From: Ancistrus triradiatus
Taxonomy: Eukaryota > Chordata > Actinopteri > Siluriformes > Loricariidae
Assembly (NCBI GenBank): GCA_025084515.1
Contig: JAJAGP010001354.1
Location: 62,001-126,000 of the forward strand
DNA: 64,000 nucleotides
Direction of reading: 5' to 3'
Shown: positions 48,114 through 59,400 of the stretch, one piece after another
Position numbering within the stretch: the stretch's first letter is position 1
Layout of the letters: the number at the start of each line of letters is the position of its first letter
Made by a program: the position numbers and the translations under genes
Notes under the pieces: generated by a model
Database searches by the model: none
What the model was told of the DNA's origin: nothing
What the model saw: the letters and a program-made list of their open reading frames with translations, nothing else

Positions 48114-49379
48114 CCAAGAGAAGGCTTGGCTTCAGAGCAGATCCAGTACGTTAGCAATGAGGCTTGCATCGGATGTGAACATACCTAAGCAGAGTTCAAA
48201 ACATGAGCTCCCATTGGAATTAAATGCCCCGACAGCGACCCAAGTCTCTGTCAAAGAGATCGGGATCAGTCACTGGAAGCTCATGCAGAGAAGCAGAGGG
48301 AGGAATGGCCCCAGCAAAGCTGCACACCTTTCTCTCCCTTTTGTCTCTCTCATTATTATTAAACAGTAAACCCTTTGAAAGTTCTTTGCTACGTGTTAGT
48401 GTTTCACTTTGTGAGCTCGTCCTGTTCCAACCATAAAATAAGTTGCTTCGCACCTCTTTTTGGGGAGAATTCTGACAGAAATAATCAGTGTTATGGAACC
48501 AACAAGCCCCCAAAGTAAAACAAGGACATCCCTGGAGTCAGCTTTCAGTTAAGAGTGCTCTTCTGGGCCAGCATGAGCTGGCTATTAGGAGGAGTTGGTC
48601 TCAGTGTCACTAAGTGGAGTGTGTAAAACCTCTTTAGATGTATGCTTGGTTGAGCGTGGCTTGGAGTGCTCCAGAATCCCACGGTATACTGGCGGAGAAG
48701 GCTCGAGAGATGGAGACCTGACAACCTATGGACACAGTAATGGCACGAAGGCTGAGAGGAGAAATGGGAATGATCCCTAATTGGTACTCCATACTGGACT
48801 GTTCCTGCCTACTTTTACCCCTACATACTTTTAAGTACTCTAAGCCTTGACCATATCACCATAATATTGGAACCATTTGAGTGTGATTGGGTTGGGGGTT
48901 TAAAAGATGTGTCGGATGCAGATGATGCTAATGCATATGAGCTGAGGGTTAGGGTATGAACAGAGAGAGAGGGGCAAGGTAGCTAAGCTAACATACAATG
49001 CAAAAATAAACAGACAGCGGCTAACTGGAAATGTTAGACAAGGCTAACAACAACACAGGTACTATTATACAATGTTAATACAAATAGAGTGCTAACCGTG
49101 TTAAGGCACAGGATATGCAGAGGCTAAGAGACAATACCAATACCAACACAGGGTCCAAGAAGCTAAGCATACTATGCTAATATGGTACAAATTCTAACAG
49201 CTAACAAGAAACACACAAGACAAAGAACAATACATAAAACAGAAAGAGACAAATTATAACAACAGCAACAAGAGAGACCGGAACAACAGGAAGATAAATG
49301 TCCCAGGAACAGGAACAAACAAAGGGGAGCCATGTAGGCTGTTTCCGGCACATATAGTTGTGACAAGTCATGTTGTTGT
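48114..49379. other. Unassigned retroelement-like flank
   Basis: No protein domain seen. Repeated GCTAAC/GCTAAG words and a late AATAAACAG suggest old repeat material. A 64-codon hydrophobic minus-strand frame (49172-49366) looks like chance. Confidence 0.3.
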
Positions 49380-50270
49380 TAGACGTCCTACCTTCTTACT
49401 GACACTAGAGGGCAGCGGTGGTCCGGTTTTCCTGGTAGGATCTCTGGCAGCCGCTGCAAATCGCTATGCCTGTATGTAAGCTGCCCAATTGCAGCTTAAT
49501 TTGCAACACCTGCTATTTCTGGCTATTTAAGAGCTTCACCAGTCTTGGCAGGTGTTGCACCATTCGATCTGCACACCACTCATGTCCTCCGATTGCCGGA
49601 AGAGCGATCGCGTCTCAGCTGCGTGTTTTGAGACCTCACCCGTCTCCAGCTCTGATACAGAGCCCCCGTGCTTTCGTTCTTTTGTTTTATTTTTCATTAG
49701 GGACAGAGGACGGACTGGGCCTGCCTAGGGGCTCAGTTCACGTAGCGCCGGGAGGCGTGAGGTAAAATTATTAGGGAAATAAATTTAGCGTAGGGGAAGC
49801 TTTTCACTGTTTATTTCATACCACTGCATTCTCCCGCTTCCTACTTCCACCTCACGCTGCCTAACACTACTCGCTGTTGTGCGCCTGCGCTCCCGCCGCA
49901 GGTTCGTTCATTCACTGTGCATCCCCCACCATTTTCCCTGGGCCCCCGCCCTTTTTTCTCCCTTTCTCTCCAGCGGGGTCATAAGCTTCGGCTTGTAAGG
50001 GGGAGATTCGCCGATCTCTCTCTGACAGGCAGAAGCTCAGTCTTTCTTTGTTATTTATTCATTTATATTTAATTAATTATTGTTTTATTTCTTATGGTAA
50101 TTTCAGTTCATTAATACCATCTGGAGCTAACTGCATTTGGGTCCCAGCCCTTATTTTTCATTTCTGATGCTTCGTCATCGTTTTTATATGGCAAACCGTA
50201 ACAGTTGTAGCCCCCTTTTCACCACCATTATCTCACAGAAATTTCCATATACTTCCAAGGCAAGTGAGGT
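49380..50270. other. Possible solo LTR or LTR-element leader
   Basis: The stretch has a phrase common beside fish retroelements (GACACTAGAGGGCAGCGGTG), a TATA-like CTATTTAAG near 49524 and GC-rich downstream sequence, and lacks any protein similarity. No second copy is in the window, so assignment is tentative. Confidence 0.25.
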
Positions 50271-50276
50271 TAAGTA

Positions 50277-50875
50277 TAGAGTGATGCAAAAAGTATTTAG
50301 TCAGCCACTGATCGTGCAAGTTCTCCTACTTAGAAAGATGAGAAAGGTCTGTAATTTTCATCATAGGTACATGTCAACTATGAGAGACAAAATGAGAAAA
50401 AAATCCAGGAAATCACATTGTAGGATTTTTGTAGGTTACCTGTATTAATGGCTCCTGTTTGACCTCCTTATCTGTATAAAAGACACCTGTCCACAGCCTC
50501 AAATGGTCAGACTCCAAATGACCAAGACCAAAAAGCTGTCGAAGGACACAAGGAAGAAAATGGTAGACCTGTAGCAGGCTGGGAAGAGTGAATCTACAAT
50601 AGGCAAGGTTGGTGTGAATAAATCAACTGTGGGAGCAATTGTAAGAAAATGGAAGACAAACAAGACCATTGATAATCTCCCTCAATCTGAGGCCCCACAC
50701 AAGATCTCATCCCGTGGGGTCAAAATGATCATGAAAACGGTGAGCAAACATCCCAGAACTAGAGCTGGGACCAAAGTAACAAGGCTACCATCAGTAACAC
50801 ACCACACCAAGAGGGACTCAGATCCTGCAGTGCCAGGTGTATCCCCCTGCTTAAGCCAGTACATGTCCTTGTCTC
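50277..50875 (+). mobile_element. Tc1-like element, 5' half only
   Basis: Same family as 3781-4865: terminal GCAAAAAGTATTTAGTCAGC, then a transposase N-terminus on the plus strand (KKLSKDTRKKMVDL, then after a stop STVGAIVRKWKTNKTIDNLP and ISSRGVKMIMKTVSKHP). The element breaks off after CCCTGCTTAAGCCAGTACATG, where unrelated sequence follows. Confidence 0.75.
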
Positions 50876-50996
50876 CTGTTGCCTTGCTTTGCTTGATTGT
50901 TAGTATTATTTATGTGTTAGTAATAAACCTTTCATACTTGCACTTACATCTGCGTCCCTTGCAAGTCCGTATCCCGAGCGTGTCAGTATCAGTTGT
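50876..50996 (+). other. LTR-end-like fragment fused to the Tc1 piece
   Basis: Sequence reads TAATAAACCTTTCATACTTG, CACTTACATCTGCGTCCC; a poly(A) signal followed by a CA-rich end is typical of an LTR R-U5 region. No second copy is present. Confidence 0.3.
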
Positions 50997-51090
50997 ATGT
51001 TGCCTTATTCAGAGCTTGACAGTGGCAGCTTATCAGAGGTGGGATTTTGGACCTTCTGGTGCATAGTCCAGTACTTTAACCACTACCACA
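50997..51090 (-). repeat. tRNA-derived SINE, family 1, head and body
   Basis: Reverse complement gives the GTGGTTAAAGTACTGGACTA head and the CAGAAGGTCC and GCCACTGTC motifs of family 1. Confidence 0.65.
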
Positions 51091-51439
51091 ATCCGAAAAA
51101 CCACTGACGAAGAACTGCTTGAAAGTTGTTCTTAATTTTGGAGACTAAAATTTTAAAGTAGTTTGTAAATCAAGTTTAATTGTTATCAGGAAAGGGGCTC
51201 AATGTTGTAAAGGTTGTACAACTAAGTATTAGGGAAGTGCGCCTTTAATTGTTACCATGTGATATACTATGTCTACAAGTTTGTAATGACTGCATGTATG
51301 TCAACTTTTTTTTGTTGAATGTATTTTGACAGGCTATTAAAATGATGCAAAGTTGGTATATATCCACCTATTTCTGAAGATACTAAACAATAATGTAAAA
51401 CATAAATTGAAAAATTATCATATCAAAACTAAAATGGAT

Positions 51440-51585
51440 ACATTTTTTTTTTTTACAAAATAATTTCTTAATGGCTTTTTTTCTCAGACAAAATGTACTC
51501 AAAAAAGTCACTGAAATGTGAATTTCTTTTCGCTCTTTACATTCAAGTTCGTGCCAGGCGTGCCAATAATTGTGGAGCAGACTAC
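51440..51585. repeat. Tc1-like end fragment (type of 7638-9062)
   Basis: GCGTGCCAATAATTGTGGAG with the preceding T-rich stretch resembles the right end at 8990-9062. Weak. Confidence 0.35.
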
Positions 51586-51794
51586 TGTATAAATGTTTCA
51601 TAATGTTGGCAAATGGGTTAAAGGCGGTATAAACAAAACATATTTTTGGTCAGGTGGTTATAAAGGTAGATTCTAAAGGTGGTATAAAGTTATAAAGTAT
51701 GCTTTATTCTTTTTAAAGTGTGATCAATGTTTATTTGCAATAATATGACAAAAGCATTTTGTTAATAATTGAAATCATTATTTTTTAGAATATT

Positions 51795-52105
51795 TGTCAC
51801 GCCTGCAGCCAGTCCGTCGGTCCACGCCCGCGTTCTAGAACACTCTTCCTCTCCTACCTTCTAATCTTTTCCACCTGATTCTCATTTACGCCTCCCTCTT
51901 CATCCCTACTTATACCCTCTTTCTTCCGTCAGTTAAGTCACTTGGTTCCTTACCTAGTCTCTAAGCGTTGTATCCTACTTCTTTCATACCCGATCTTCAC
52001 CACTCTTCTGTTTTGTCTCCGCTTCTCAGCCGTCCCTGTTGCTCAAGGTTATTGAGCAACAGGGTTATTGAGCTTGTGTCTCCTTCCCTCTAAGCCAGCG
52101 TTACA
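51795..52105 (+). repeat. 5' LTR (311 bp)
   Basis: Begins TGTCACGC and ends GTTACA. It matches the 3' LTR closely over its first 240 bp and last 25 bp. In between, a block found in the 3' LTR (including AATAAA) is replaced by a short sequence that makes a perfect hairpin at 52034-52064. Confidence 0.93.
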
Positions 52106-52120
52106 GTTGACTTAGCCGCC

Positions 52121-52954
52121 ATGGAGGCAGCGGCTCCTGGATCAGATTCCGGTACGGCTTCCGCGTTCGGACAACAGCTCTCCGACCTTCGCGCTCAGCT
52201 GGAGGAGCACTCGCTTGGCTCGCTGGTTCTTACGGTGAACGAGCTCTCACAATGGGTGTCACAGCTTACTCCGTCCTCGGCTGCCGCGATTTCCGTGGCT
52301 TCAGTTTTGCTTCCTTCCAGCCCCCCGCGGGCCCCGCCCTCGCATTCGGCTTACAAGATCGCCTTGTCGGAGAAATATGACGGGGATCCTGATTGCTGCA
52401 AGGGTTTCCTGCTACAATGTGAATTGTATTTCACACACTCACCTCCAGAATCCGATTCAGCTTGTATTGCTCTGGTAATCTCCCTCCTAACCCACCATGC
52501 CTTGGAATGGGCCACCGGCATCTGGTCCCAGCAGAGGGTGGAATCTACTGACTATCAACGGTTCTTGGACGCCTTCCGCACCGTCTTCCAGAATCCCCGA
52601 GAGGGTCATTCCAGTGGTGAGTTGCTGCTTAACATACGGCAAGGACGCCGCTTGGCTGCTGGATATGCCCTCGAGTTCCGCACGTTGGCGGCCCATAGCG
52701 GCTGGAACGCGGCAGCTCTCCTGTCTACATTTTATCAGGGTTTGCACCCCGATCTAAGGAGGGAATTAACGGGATGCGATGTCAACCTCACCCTGGAGGA
52801 ACTCATCTCCCTCACTATTCGGCTGGACCAGCTGCTCGGATCTCGACCTCGTATGGTTTCCCGCACCACGCCTGCTCCCGGCGTGCGAGATTCTTCACCA
52901 CTTCCTGAGGCCATGGAGCTTGCTGTTACCCATCTCTCCACCGAGGAGCGTTGA
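52121..52954 (+). CDS. Gypsy gag polyprotein (277 aa)
   Basis: Structural protein of the LTR element that would form the particle and package RNA. The ATG follows the 5' LTR by 15 bases (GCCGCCATGG, a good start context). The order is an N-terminal coiled region (LSDLRAQLEEHSLG), a gypsy capsid (KYDGDPDCCKGFLLQCELYF, LEWATGIW, GYALEFRTLAAHSGW, TFYQGLHPDLRRELTGC), and a proline-rich linker ending in TEER and a stop. Sequence past the stop still reads CYCGSNRHRRPDC, a zinc-knuckle relic, so the frame probably once ran on and the stop is a later mutation. It is the only intact retroelement frame in the window. Confidence 0.85.
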   Translation: MEAAAPGSDSGTASAFGQQLSDLRAQLEEHSLGSLVLTVNELSQWVSQLTPSSAAAISVASVLLPSSPPRAPPSHSAYKIALSEKYDGDPDCCKGFLLQCELYFTHSPPESDSACIALVISLLTHHALEWATGIWSQQRVESTDYQRFLDAFRTVFQNPREGHSSGELLLNIRQGRRLAAGYALEFRTLAAHSGWNAAALLSTFYQGLHPDLRRELTGCDVNLTLEELISLTIRLDQLLGSRPRMVSRTTPAPGVRDSSPLPEAMELAVTHLSTEER

Positions 52955-55430
52955 CGCTGCTTCGATCTGGGCTTATGCTGCTATTGTGGCTCCAACCGTC
53001 ACCGACGCCCCGACTGTGACCTCGCACCATCGCTTCCGTTTAGCGGTGCTGGGACTACAGCATGCACACTCATGGTGAGTCAACCCCCTATTATTCATTC
53101 GTTTACACTGCCTGTACTGTTGTGCTTAGCTCACGCTGAGTTTCCCCTTACAGCCTTAATCGATTCCAGTGCCCAGGGGAACTTCATCGCCGACCATGTG
53201 GTTACCACCTAGAAGATCCTCTGCAGCAGTCTCCCCATTGGTCAGCGTGTCACCGCAGCAGACGGACAACCCCTCGGCTCTGGTCTCCTCACCTGAGTCA
53301 CCGCTCCCCTGTGCCTGCTCACCAGCGCCACCCATGAGGAGACAATCTCTTTCCTACCTCTGGCCTCCTTGGCTTTCCCAGTCATCCTGGGTCTCCCCTG
53401 GCTCCACTGTCATGATCCGCTTATCTCCTGGTCCACTCGGGAGCTTATTCGCTGGTCTCCTTGGTGTCTTGACCACTGTCTACGTCGCCCAGCCCTCAAG
53501 GTCAACTCCCTCCTATTGTCCTCCTCGCCTACTCCACGAGTGTACCACGAATGTACCACGAGTCTACCAGGACTTGGCCCCAGTCTTTGGCGAAGGAGTA
53601 CCAACTAGTCTGCCTCCTCATCGACCCTACGGCCTTTACCCAAGCTCCGGTTCTGGATCATCCTTTTGGTCATCAGTAGGGGTGGGGGCCATTCTTTCGC
53701 AGTGTCTGGGCAACCCACCGAAGCTTCATCCCGTCGCCTTCTTTTCCCACAAGCTCACACCACAGAACGCAATTACGATGTTGGAGATCGTGAACTCATG
53801 GCCATCAAATTAGCAATAGAGGAGTGGAGACACTGGCTAGAGGGTTCCCAACACCCTTTCACCATCCTCACTGACCATAAAAACCTGGAATATCTGCGTT
53901 CTGCCAAGCGCCTCAATTCCCGCCAAGCTCGTTGGTCCCTCTTCTTCGCCCGATTCAATTTCTCCATTTCCTACCTACCCGGATCCAAAAATTCCAAGGC
54001 TCACGCCCTCTCTCGCAGCCTCTACCCCACCATAGAAGCCCCGGAGGCTTCAGAACCCATCCTTCCGGCCTCCTGTGTTGTCGGGGTCATCCAGTGGGAT
54101 TTCAAACGGGAACTGGATGACATGCTCTCCCAGATGCGCATTCCTCCTGAATGCCCTATCGATAGGAAATTCATTCCCCTGAATCTCTGTGATCGACTCA
54201 TCACCTGGGCACATGTCTCCCATTGCTCAGGTCATCCTGGGGAGACTAGCACCCATCAGCTCCTGGCGACTCGCTATTGGTGGAGAACCATGCGCAAGGA
54301 TATTCACCAGTTCATAGCTTCCTGTAGTGTCTGTGCCCAGAGCAAGACACTAGAGCACCCTTCCTTCAGGTCAGCTCCTTCCCCTGCCCATTCCTCAGTG
54401 GCCATGGTCCCACATTGCTCTGGATTTTATCTCAGACCTCCCTTGCTCTCAGGGGTTCACCATCATCCTCTCCATTATTGATCGCTTCTCCCGTGCCGTG
54501 CGCTTCATCCCTCTATGCAAGCTCCCCTCTGCTTTTTGGGTAAGCTGGGAGCCTCGGTGAGTCTCTCTTCGGGCTACCATCCAGAGTCCAATGGCCAGCG
54601 TGAGCACTCTAATCAGGAGTTGAAGAAGTTTCTCTGCTGCTATTGCATACACAATCCGCTGGATTGGAACCAGTTCCTTCCCTGGGCTGAGATTGCCCAG
54701 AAATCCCTGAGACACTCAGCTACTGGCCTCACGCCTTTTCAGTGCGTCCTAGGCTAATAACCGCCCTTCATGCCCTGGTATCTGACTCCCTCTGATGCGT
54801 CGGCCGTTGGTGTCTGGTTCCAACGTAGCGAGGAGATCTGGTGTCAGGTACACCAGAAGATTGACAAGGCCATCCGCCGTTACAAGAGGCACGCCGACTG
54901 GCACCGGCATCCCGCTCCCACGTATCGCCCAGGGGATAGAGTCTGGCTATCCACAAGGGATCTATGCAAGTCTCAGGGAAGTACTCAGTTCTTTGCTCAT
55001 TATCTAGGTCCATTTAAGATCATAAGCAGATTAATAGTGTCACTTATAGGCTAGCGTTGCCGTCTCACTTACGGATCTGTCCCTCTTTCTATGTTTCTTT
55101 TTTGAAACCCTGGGTCCCCAGTCCACTAGCCACCACCTCTCCATCAGACCAGCCACTGCCGTTGGTGGTGGAGGGTACCCCTGCCTTCACTGTCCACCGA
55201 CTCCTGGACTCCCGACGGCGTGGATCTCGCTTCCAGTACCTGATTGACTAGGAGGGGTACGGTCCAGAGGAATATTGCTGGGTCGACGCCAAGGATATCC
55301 TGGACCCTTTCCTCATCCAGGAGTTCCACGCTGCTTGCCCTGATCGCCCGAGTCCCCGGCCCCGTGGTCGCCGTCGCAAGTCCTCCTCAGGGTCCAGAAC
55401 TGTGTGCACCTGTTGCTCCTCAGCCCGCAC
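52955..55430 (+). pseudogene. Gypsy pol remnant: protease, RNase H, integrase, chromodomain
   Basis: Starts with a zinc-knuckle relic after the gag stop, then a protease region with in-frame stops (LIDSSAQGNFI, LGLPWLHCHDPLISW). RT is present only as its first few residues (SLPPHRPYGLYP, near 53600-53640) and rejoins at VGVGAILSQCLGN, so roughly the whole fingers and palm are deleted at about 53640-53680. RNase H and the integrase zinc-binding domain are then readable from 53666 to 54481. A frameshift and a second deletion remove the middle of the integrase core (near 54535). The last part, with a chromodomain (FTVHRLLDSRRRG, EGYGPEEYCWV), has an in-frame stop. Confidence 0.85.
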
Positions 55431-55451
55431 GGGTCCTTCAGTGGGGGGTAC

Positions 55452-55787
55452 TGTCACTCACGCAGCCAGTCCGTCGGTCCACGCCCACGTTTTAGAACGC
55501 TCTTCCTCTCCTACCTTCTAATCTTTTCCACCTGATTCTCATTTACGTCTCCTTCTTTGTCCCTACTTATACCCTCTTTCTTCCGTCAGTTAAGTCACTT
55601 GGTTCCTTACCTAGTCTCTAAGCGTTGTATTCTGTTTCTTTCATATCTGATCTTCACCACTCTTCTGTTTCGTCTCCGCTTCTCAGCCGTCCCTGTTGCT
55701 CAAGGTTATTCCTGCTCTTCTAATAAACACCGTATTATCCGATTCAGTCGCCAGCGTGTGTCTCCTTCCCTCTAAGCCGTCGTTACA
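55452..55787 (+). repeat. 3' LTR (336 bp)
   Basis: Begins TGTCACTC and ends GTTACA. It has a TATA-like stretch (ACTTATACCC) and a poly(A) signal AATAAA at 55722-55727. It differs from the 5' LTR by scattered substitutions and by the block described there. Confidence 0.93.
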
Positions 55788-55792
55788 ATATT

Positions 55793-56454
55793 TTATGTAT
55801 GCACAAAAATGGTGGTGTATTATACCACTTACTTGACAGTTTCCGGTATATTTTAAATCAAGTGAAAGGCATTATTTTTACTAGGACTAATTAGGACATG
55901 TTTCAATATTTTTAATCCGTTTTAACCAAGGATAACCAAACTGACTTTAGGTAATGTGGATTATTAATGAACAAAACTGTTATTTTGATAATAAACACTC
56001 ATCCAAAGCCCATATATGTCAAAATGTGACAAATGAAAGGTAGTTTATTAGCATTCAGCACTTAGTTCTAAACTAATCTTACCAATATATAGAGAAATGC
56101 TATGTAATTATACATTAGCAGTGAACAATGATCAGACTAACAGTGCCAAGAAATATGCAATTATTAAATAAGTGATGGTTATGTGCATAAAATAAGCCCA
56201 TATCCTTATTTAGAAATATGCAGAAATACTTAAAAAAAATAATACAACCTGACATGCTGTTTATAAATACAGTACTTACATACTGAGCTTTCAAGTGCAA
56301 CAAAATATAAAGTAATTCTCAGAGCAGGAAAAGCAATGACTGTGATTTTAGGTCTCATTTTTATAAAATATGAATGTCAAAAAGTCTTTTATTAAACAGA
56401 TATCTGTATTTCAGTGATAAAATCATAACACATTACATTTGCTCAATGCGTGAG
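55793..56454. other. Intergenic, 3' of OlfC pseudogene 3
   Basis: AT-rich; no gene or repeat recognised apart from a candidate poly(A) signal on the minus strand. Confidence 0.5.
56388..56393 (-). terminator. Candidate poly(A) signal of OlfC gene 3
   Basis: AATAAA on the minus strand about 60 bases past the stop codon. Confidence 0.4.
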
Positions 56455-59400
56455 CTATGATATTACTTTACCCATTAGATGCTTCTTGGTATTCTGCTCT
56501 GGTCTGAAAATGATTATGAAACATTTAGGCAGAAATATACAAATGATCAAACCAAAGCTTGAAGCCAAAATAGCAAATATTTCAACAGCTACAGTAAATT
56601 TTCCAGGAGAGCTGACATAAGCTGGAATAAAGGTGATCCAAACCGCACAGAATAAAAGCATGCTAAATGTAATAAATTTAGCTTCATTAAAATTATCAGG
56701 CAGCTTCCGAGCCAAAAAAGCCAAAACAAAACATAAAAGAGCTAGAAGGCCAATATAGCCCAACACAGCCCAGAAACCCAGTGCTGAACCTAAGCCACAC
56801 TCCAAGATTATTCTTTCCTTGTAGTGCTTTAGATTTTTGAAGGGAAATGGGGGATATATTTTTAACCAAAGCACGCAAATAAGGACCTGTATCAGAGTGA
56901 AGGCAATAACACTGAATCTCTGTTGTGGAGGGCCAAACCATTTTATAACATTACTGCCTGGCAGTGTAGCTCTGAAAGCCATTAGGACCACAATTGTCTT
57001 CCCCAAAACACAGGAGATGCAGAGGACAAAAGTGATCCCAAATGCTGTGTGGCGAAGCATACAGGACCAATCAGAAGGCTGACCAATGAAAGTAAGTGAA
57101 CAGAAAAAACACAGAGTTAAGGAAAAAAGCAACAGGAAGCTCAACTCTGAGTTGTTAGCCCTAACAATAGGAGAGGTTCTGTGTTTGTAGAAGACAGCTG
57201 CCACACACACAGCGATGAATGCCCCAGTGATGGAGAATACTGTTAGGATGATGCTGAGAGTGTCGTCCCAGGATAGATACTCAATAGGTTTTGGGAAGCA
57301 TCTGTCTTGTTTGGCATTAGGCCAGAATTCTTGAGGACATTGAAGGCAGTCCAAAGAGTCTAAAATTTTTACAAAGTCAAAGTTAGAACTTAACAATAAA
57401 GCCTTTCATTAATAGTGTAATAACCAATACTATTCAATAAGTAGACTCTTATGTTACCATTATGTATAATGTCAGTTTAAAGAGTGCTTAGTGATTGAAT
57501 TTTGTGTACTGTCTATTACTCCATAGTTCCAAAGTATTAATTACCAAATAATTAAACAATATCATAAATAAACTAGAAAGTGCAGTTCCTGCAGAAGCGA
57601 TGAGTGTGTTGCGGTGGTGCGTACTTGAGTGACATGTATCACAGACCGAGTGTGCCAATTTTCTAGGCTGTATCGAATACCGACTGAATTATAGTCAATG
57701 ACCTGCCAAGGGTCCCAGTGCCCAGTTGGGAACGTCAAGGGCCCCAAGGGCATCGCATGTGACCTTAGGGTGCACCCAGCACGAAGCTTGGTGAATTTCG
57801 TGGCCGTAGGTCAAAAACTGACTGAGTTACAATCAATGACTTGCCAGGTGCCCCAGTACCCATTCGGGGACATCAGAGGCCCCCAAGGCATCGCATTTTA
57901 GCTCAGGCTGAGACAAAACACTAATAATGTAAAACTTATGTATTTGTTATAGATAGTCCATAAATATTAGGTAATTCGTGACCTAATAATAGACATAATT
58001 AATAGTAGCCATTCCATTTGCAACCCTTTTTGTAAAGTGCTTCATCTTGTTGTAGGAACTGTGATACACAACCTGTTTTGTTACTGATCTCTCCTTCAGC
58101 ACATAGTATACAGTCAAAGCAGCACACAGGCCTTCGCTTCTGCACAGCTTTTCTGGTACCTGGAGGACAGCTTTCACTGCACACAGAGGCTGGTATCTAT
58201 GACATTAGATAGTAGAATATATATCATATTTATAATTCTAGCCCTGTATAAACTCGATATGAATTTGTCTGTTCTCACTTAGTTGACATAGGACTGTGTC
58301 ACATAACATATAATGAGTATGAGAAGGCCTGCTTTAGAAGTCAACATGATTGTTTTACTGTACCTCAGTCTGCCCTCCAACCCACATTATAGGTTTGCTG
58401 ACTCTGAACTCCTGTCCTTTCATTCTGGATGAATCATACTGGCCCACAGTTACAATTTTCAAAGCTCCATCTTTTGCAAACTGCCAGTTTATCAGTTCAT
58501 AGACAGCTGGTGGGTCTCCATTAGAGTCAAATGAAACCTGAAAACCATTCCTTGCAGTGAAGTTCACTATTTTGAGCTGGTTGAGTATCTGTAAAAATAA
58601 AAATAATTGTATAACAATTGTATAAATATTGTAATAATTGTAAAAATAATTGTATAACAATTCAGAGCACTGTAGAATTCTGTTTTAGATAATCAATATT
58701 TAACCTGTAGCCCACAGGTTGAAAACAGAACTAGAACTATTGTTTAGATTTTAATGAATATGTTTGTAGTGGTCCAACAAGAAATACCTGAAATAATAGA
58801 CACATTTTTGAGGGAAGAGTTTACGTACCTGCCGTGGTACTATTTTAATACTTTTGTCGCATTGTGTGTCATTGCAAATAAGACTGTGGATGGCATGGGC
58901 TATAGCATATGTTGCCATGTACACCATGTTAGTGACACGCAATTGTGATGTGTCTAAATATGGGTTCTGGAGTTTGTTAAGGTCTTCTGTGCCATCACAT
59001 TGCACAGAAATCGCAGAGATCTCAGAAATGGCTGTCTTCCCTTTAAGGTTACAGCTGAAGGAGCTCTCCCAAAATTCTGTTAGCAGTTGCGATTTCAGTG
59101 CTTCAGCTGGTGTGAGATCTAAAAGAAACTCACGAAGTCCATGGATAACCGACTGCGGCACACCAAAACCTATTGCACCAGCGCACATGTTATATTGAAG
59201 AAGATCTGAATCTGTGACCAATGTTTCACTTCCTATCCACTGAAGCCTCGGTGGTGGCTGGCGTGCGAGCTCCGCTAACAGAAGCCTCAAGTCACCAGTG
59301 TTCATAAATGCTACAATAACTCGGGCTGTAGATTTTCGGATCACATTTGCCACTCTCTCTAGTTTACTGTGTGGTTGAGTCCTATAGTAAGCCTCAGAAT

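Larger units (their letters stand above)
51795..55787 (+). mobile_element. Ty3/gypsy chromodomain retrotransposon with both LTRs, internally deleted
   Basis: A 5-bp target duplication ATATT flanks it (51790-51794 and 55788-55792). The LTRs are 311 bp and 336 bp. Between them, on the plus strand: an intact gag frame, a broken protease, an RT reduced to its first and last residues, RNase H (DVGDRELMAIKLAIEEW, LTDHKNLEYL), the integrase zinc-binding domain (HCSGHPGETSTHQLL) and part of the core, the integrase end (SGYHPESNGQREHSNQEL) and a chromodomain near 55170-55340. A G-rich tract just before 55452 may be the polypurine primer. The copy cannot make a working pol, but it may be packaged by a related active element. 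Confidence 0.93.
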
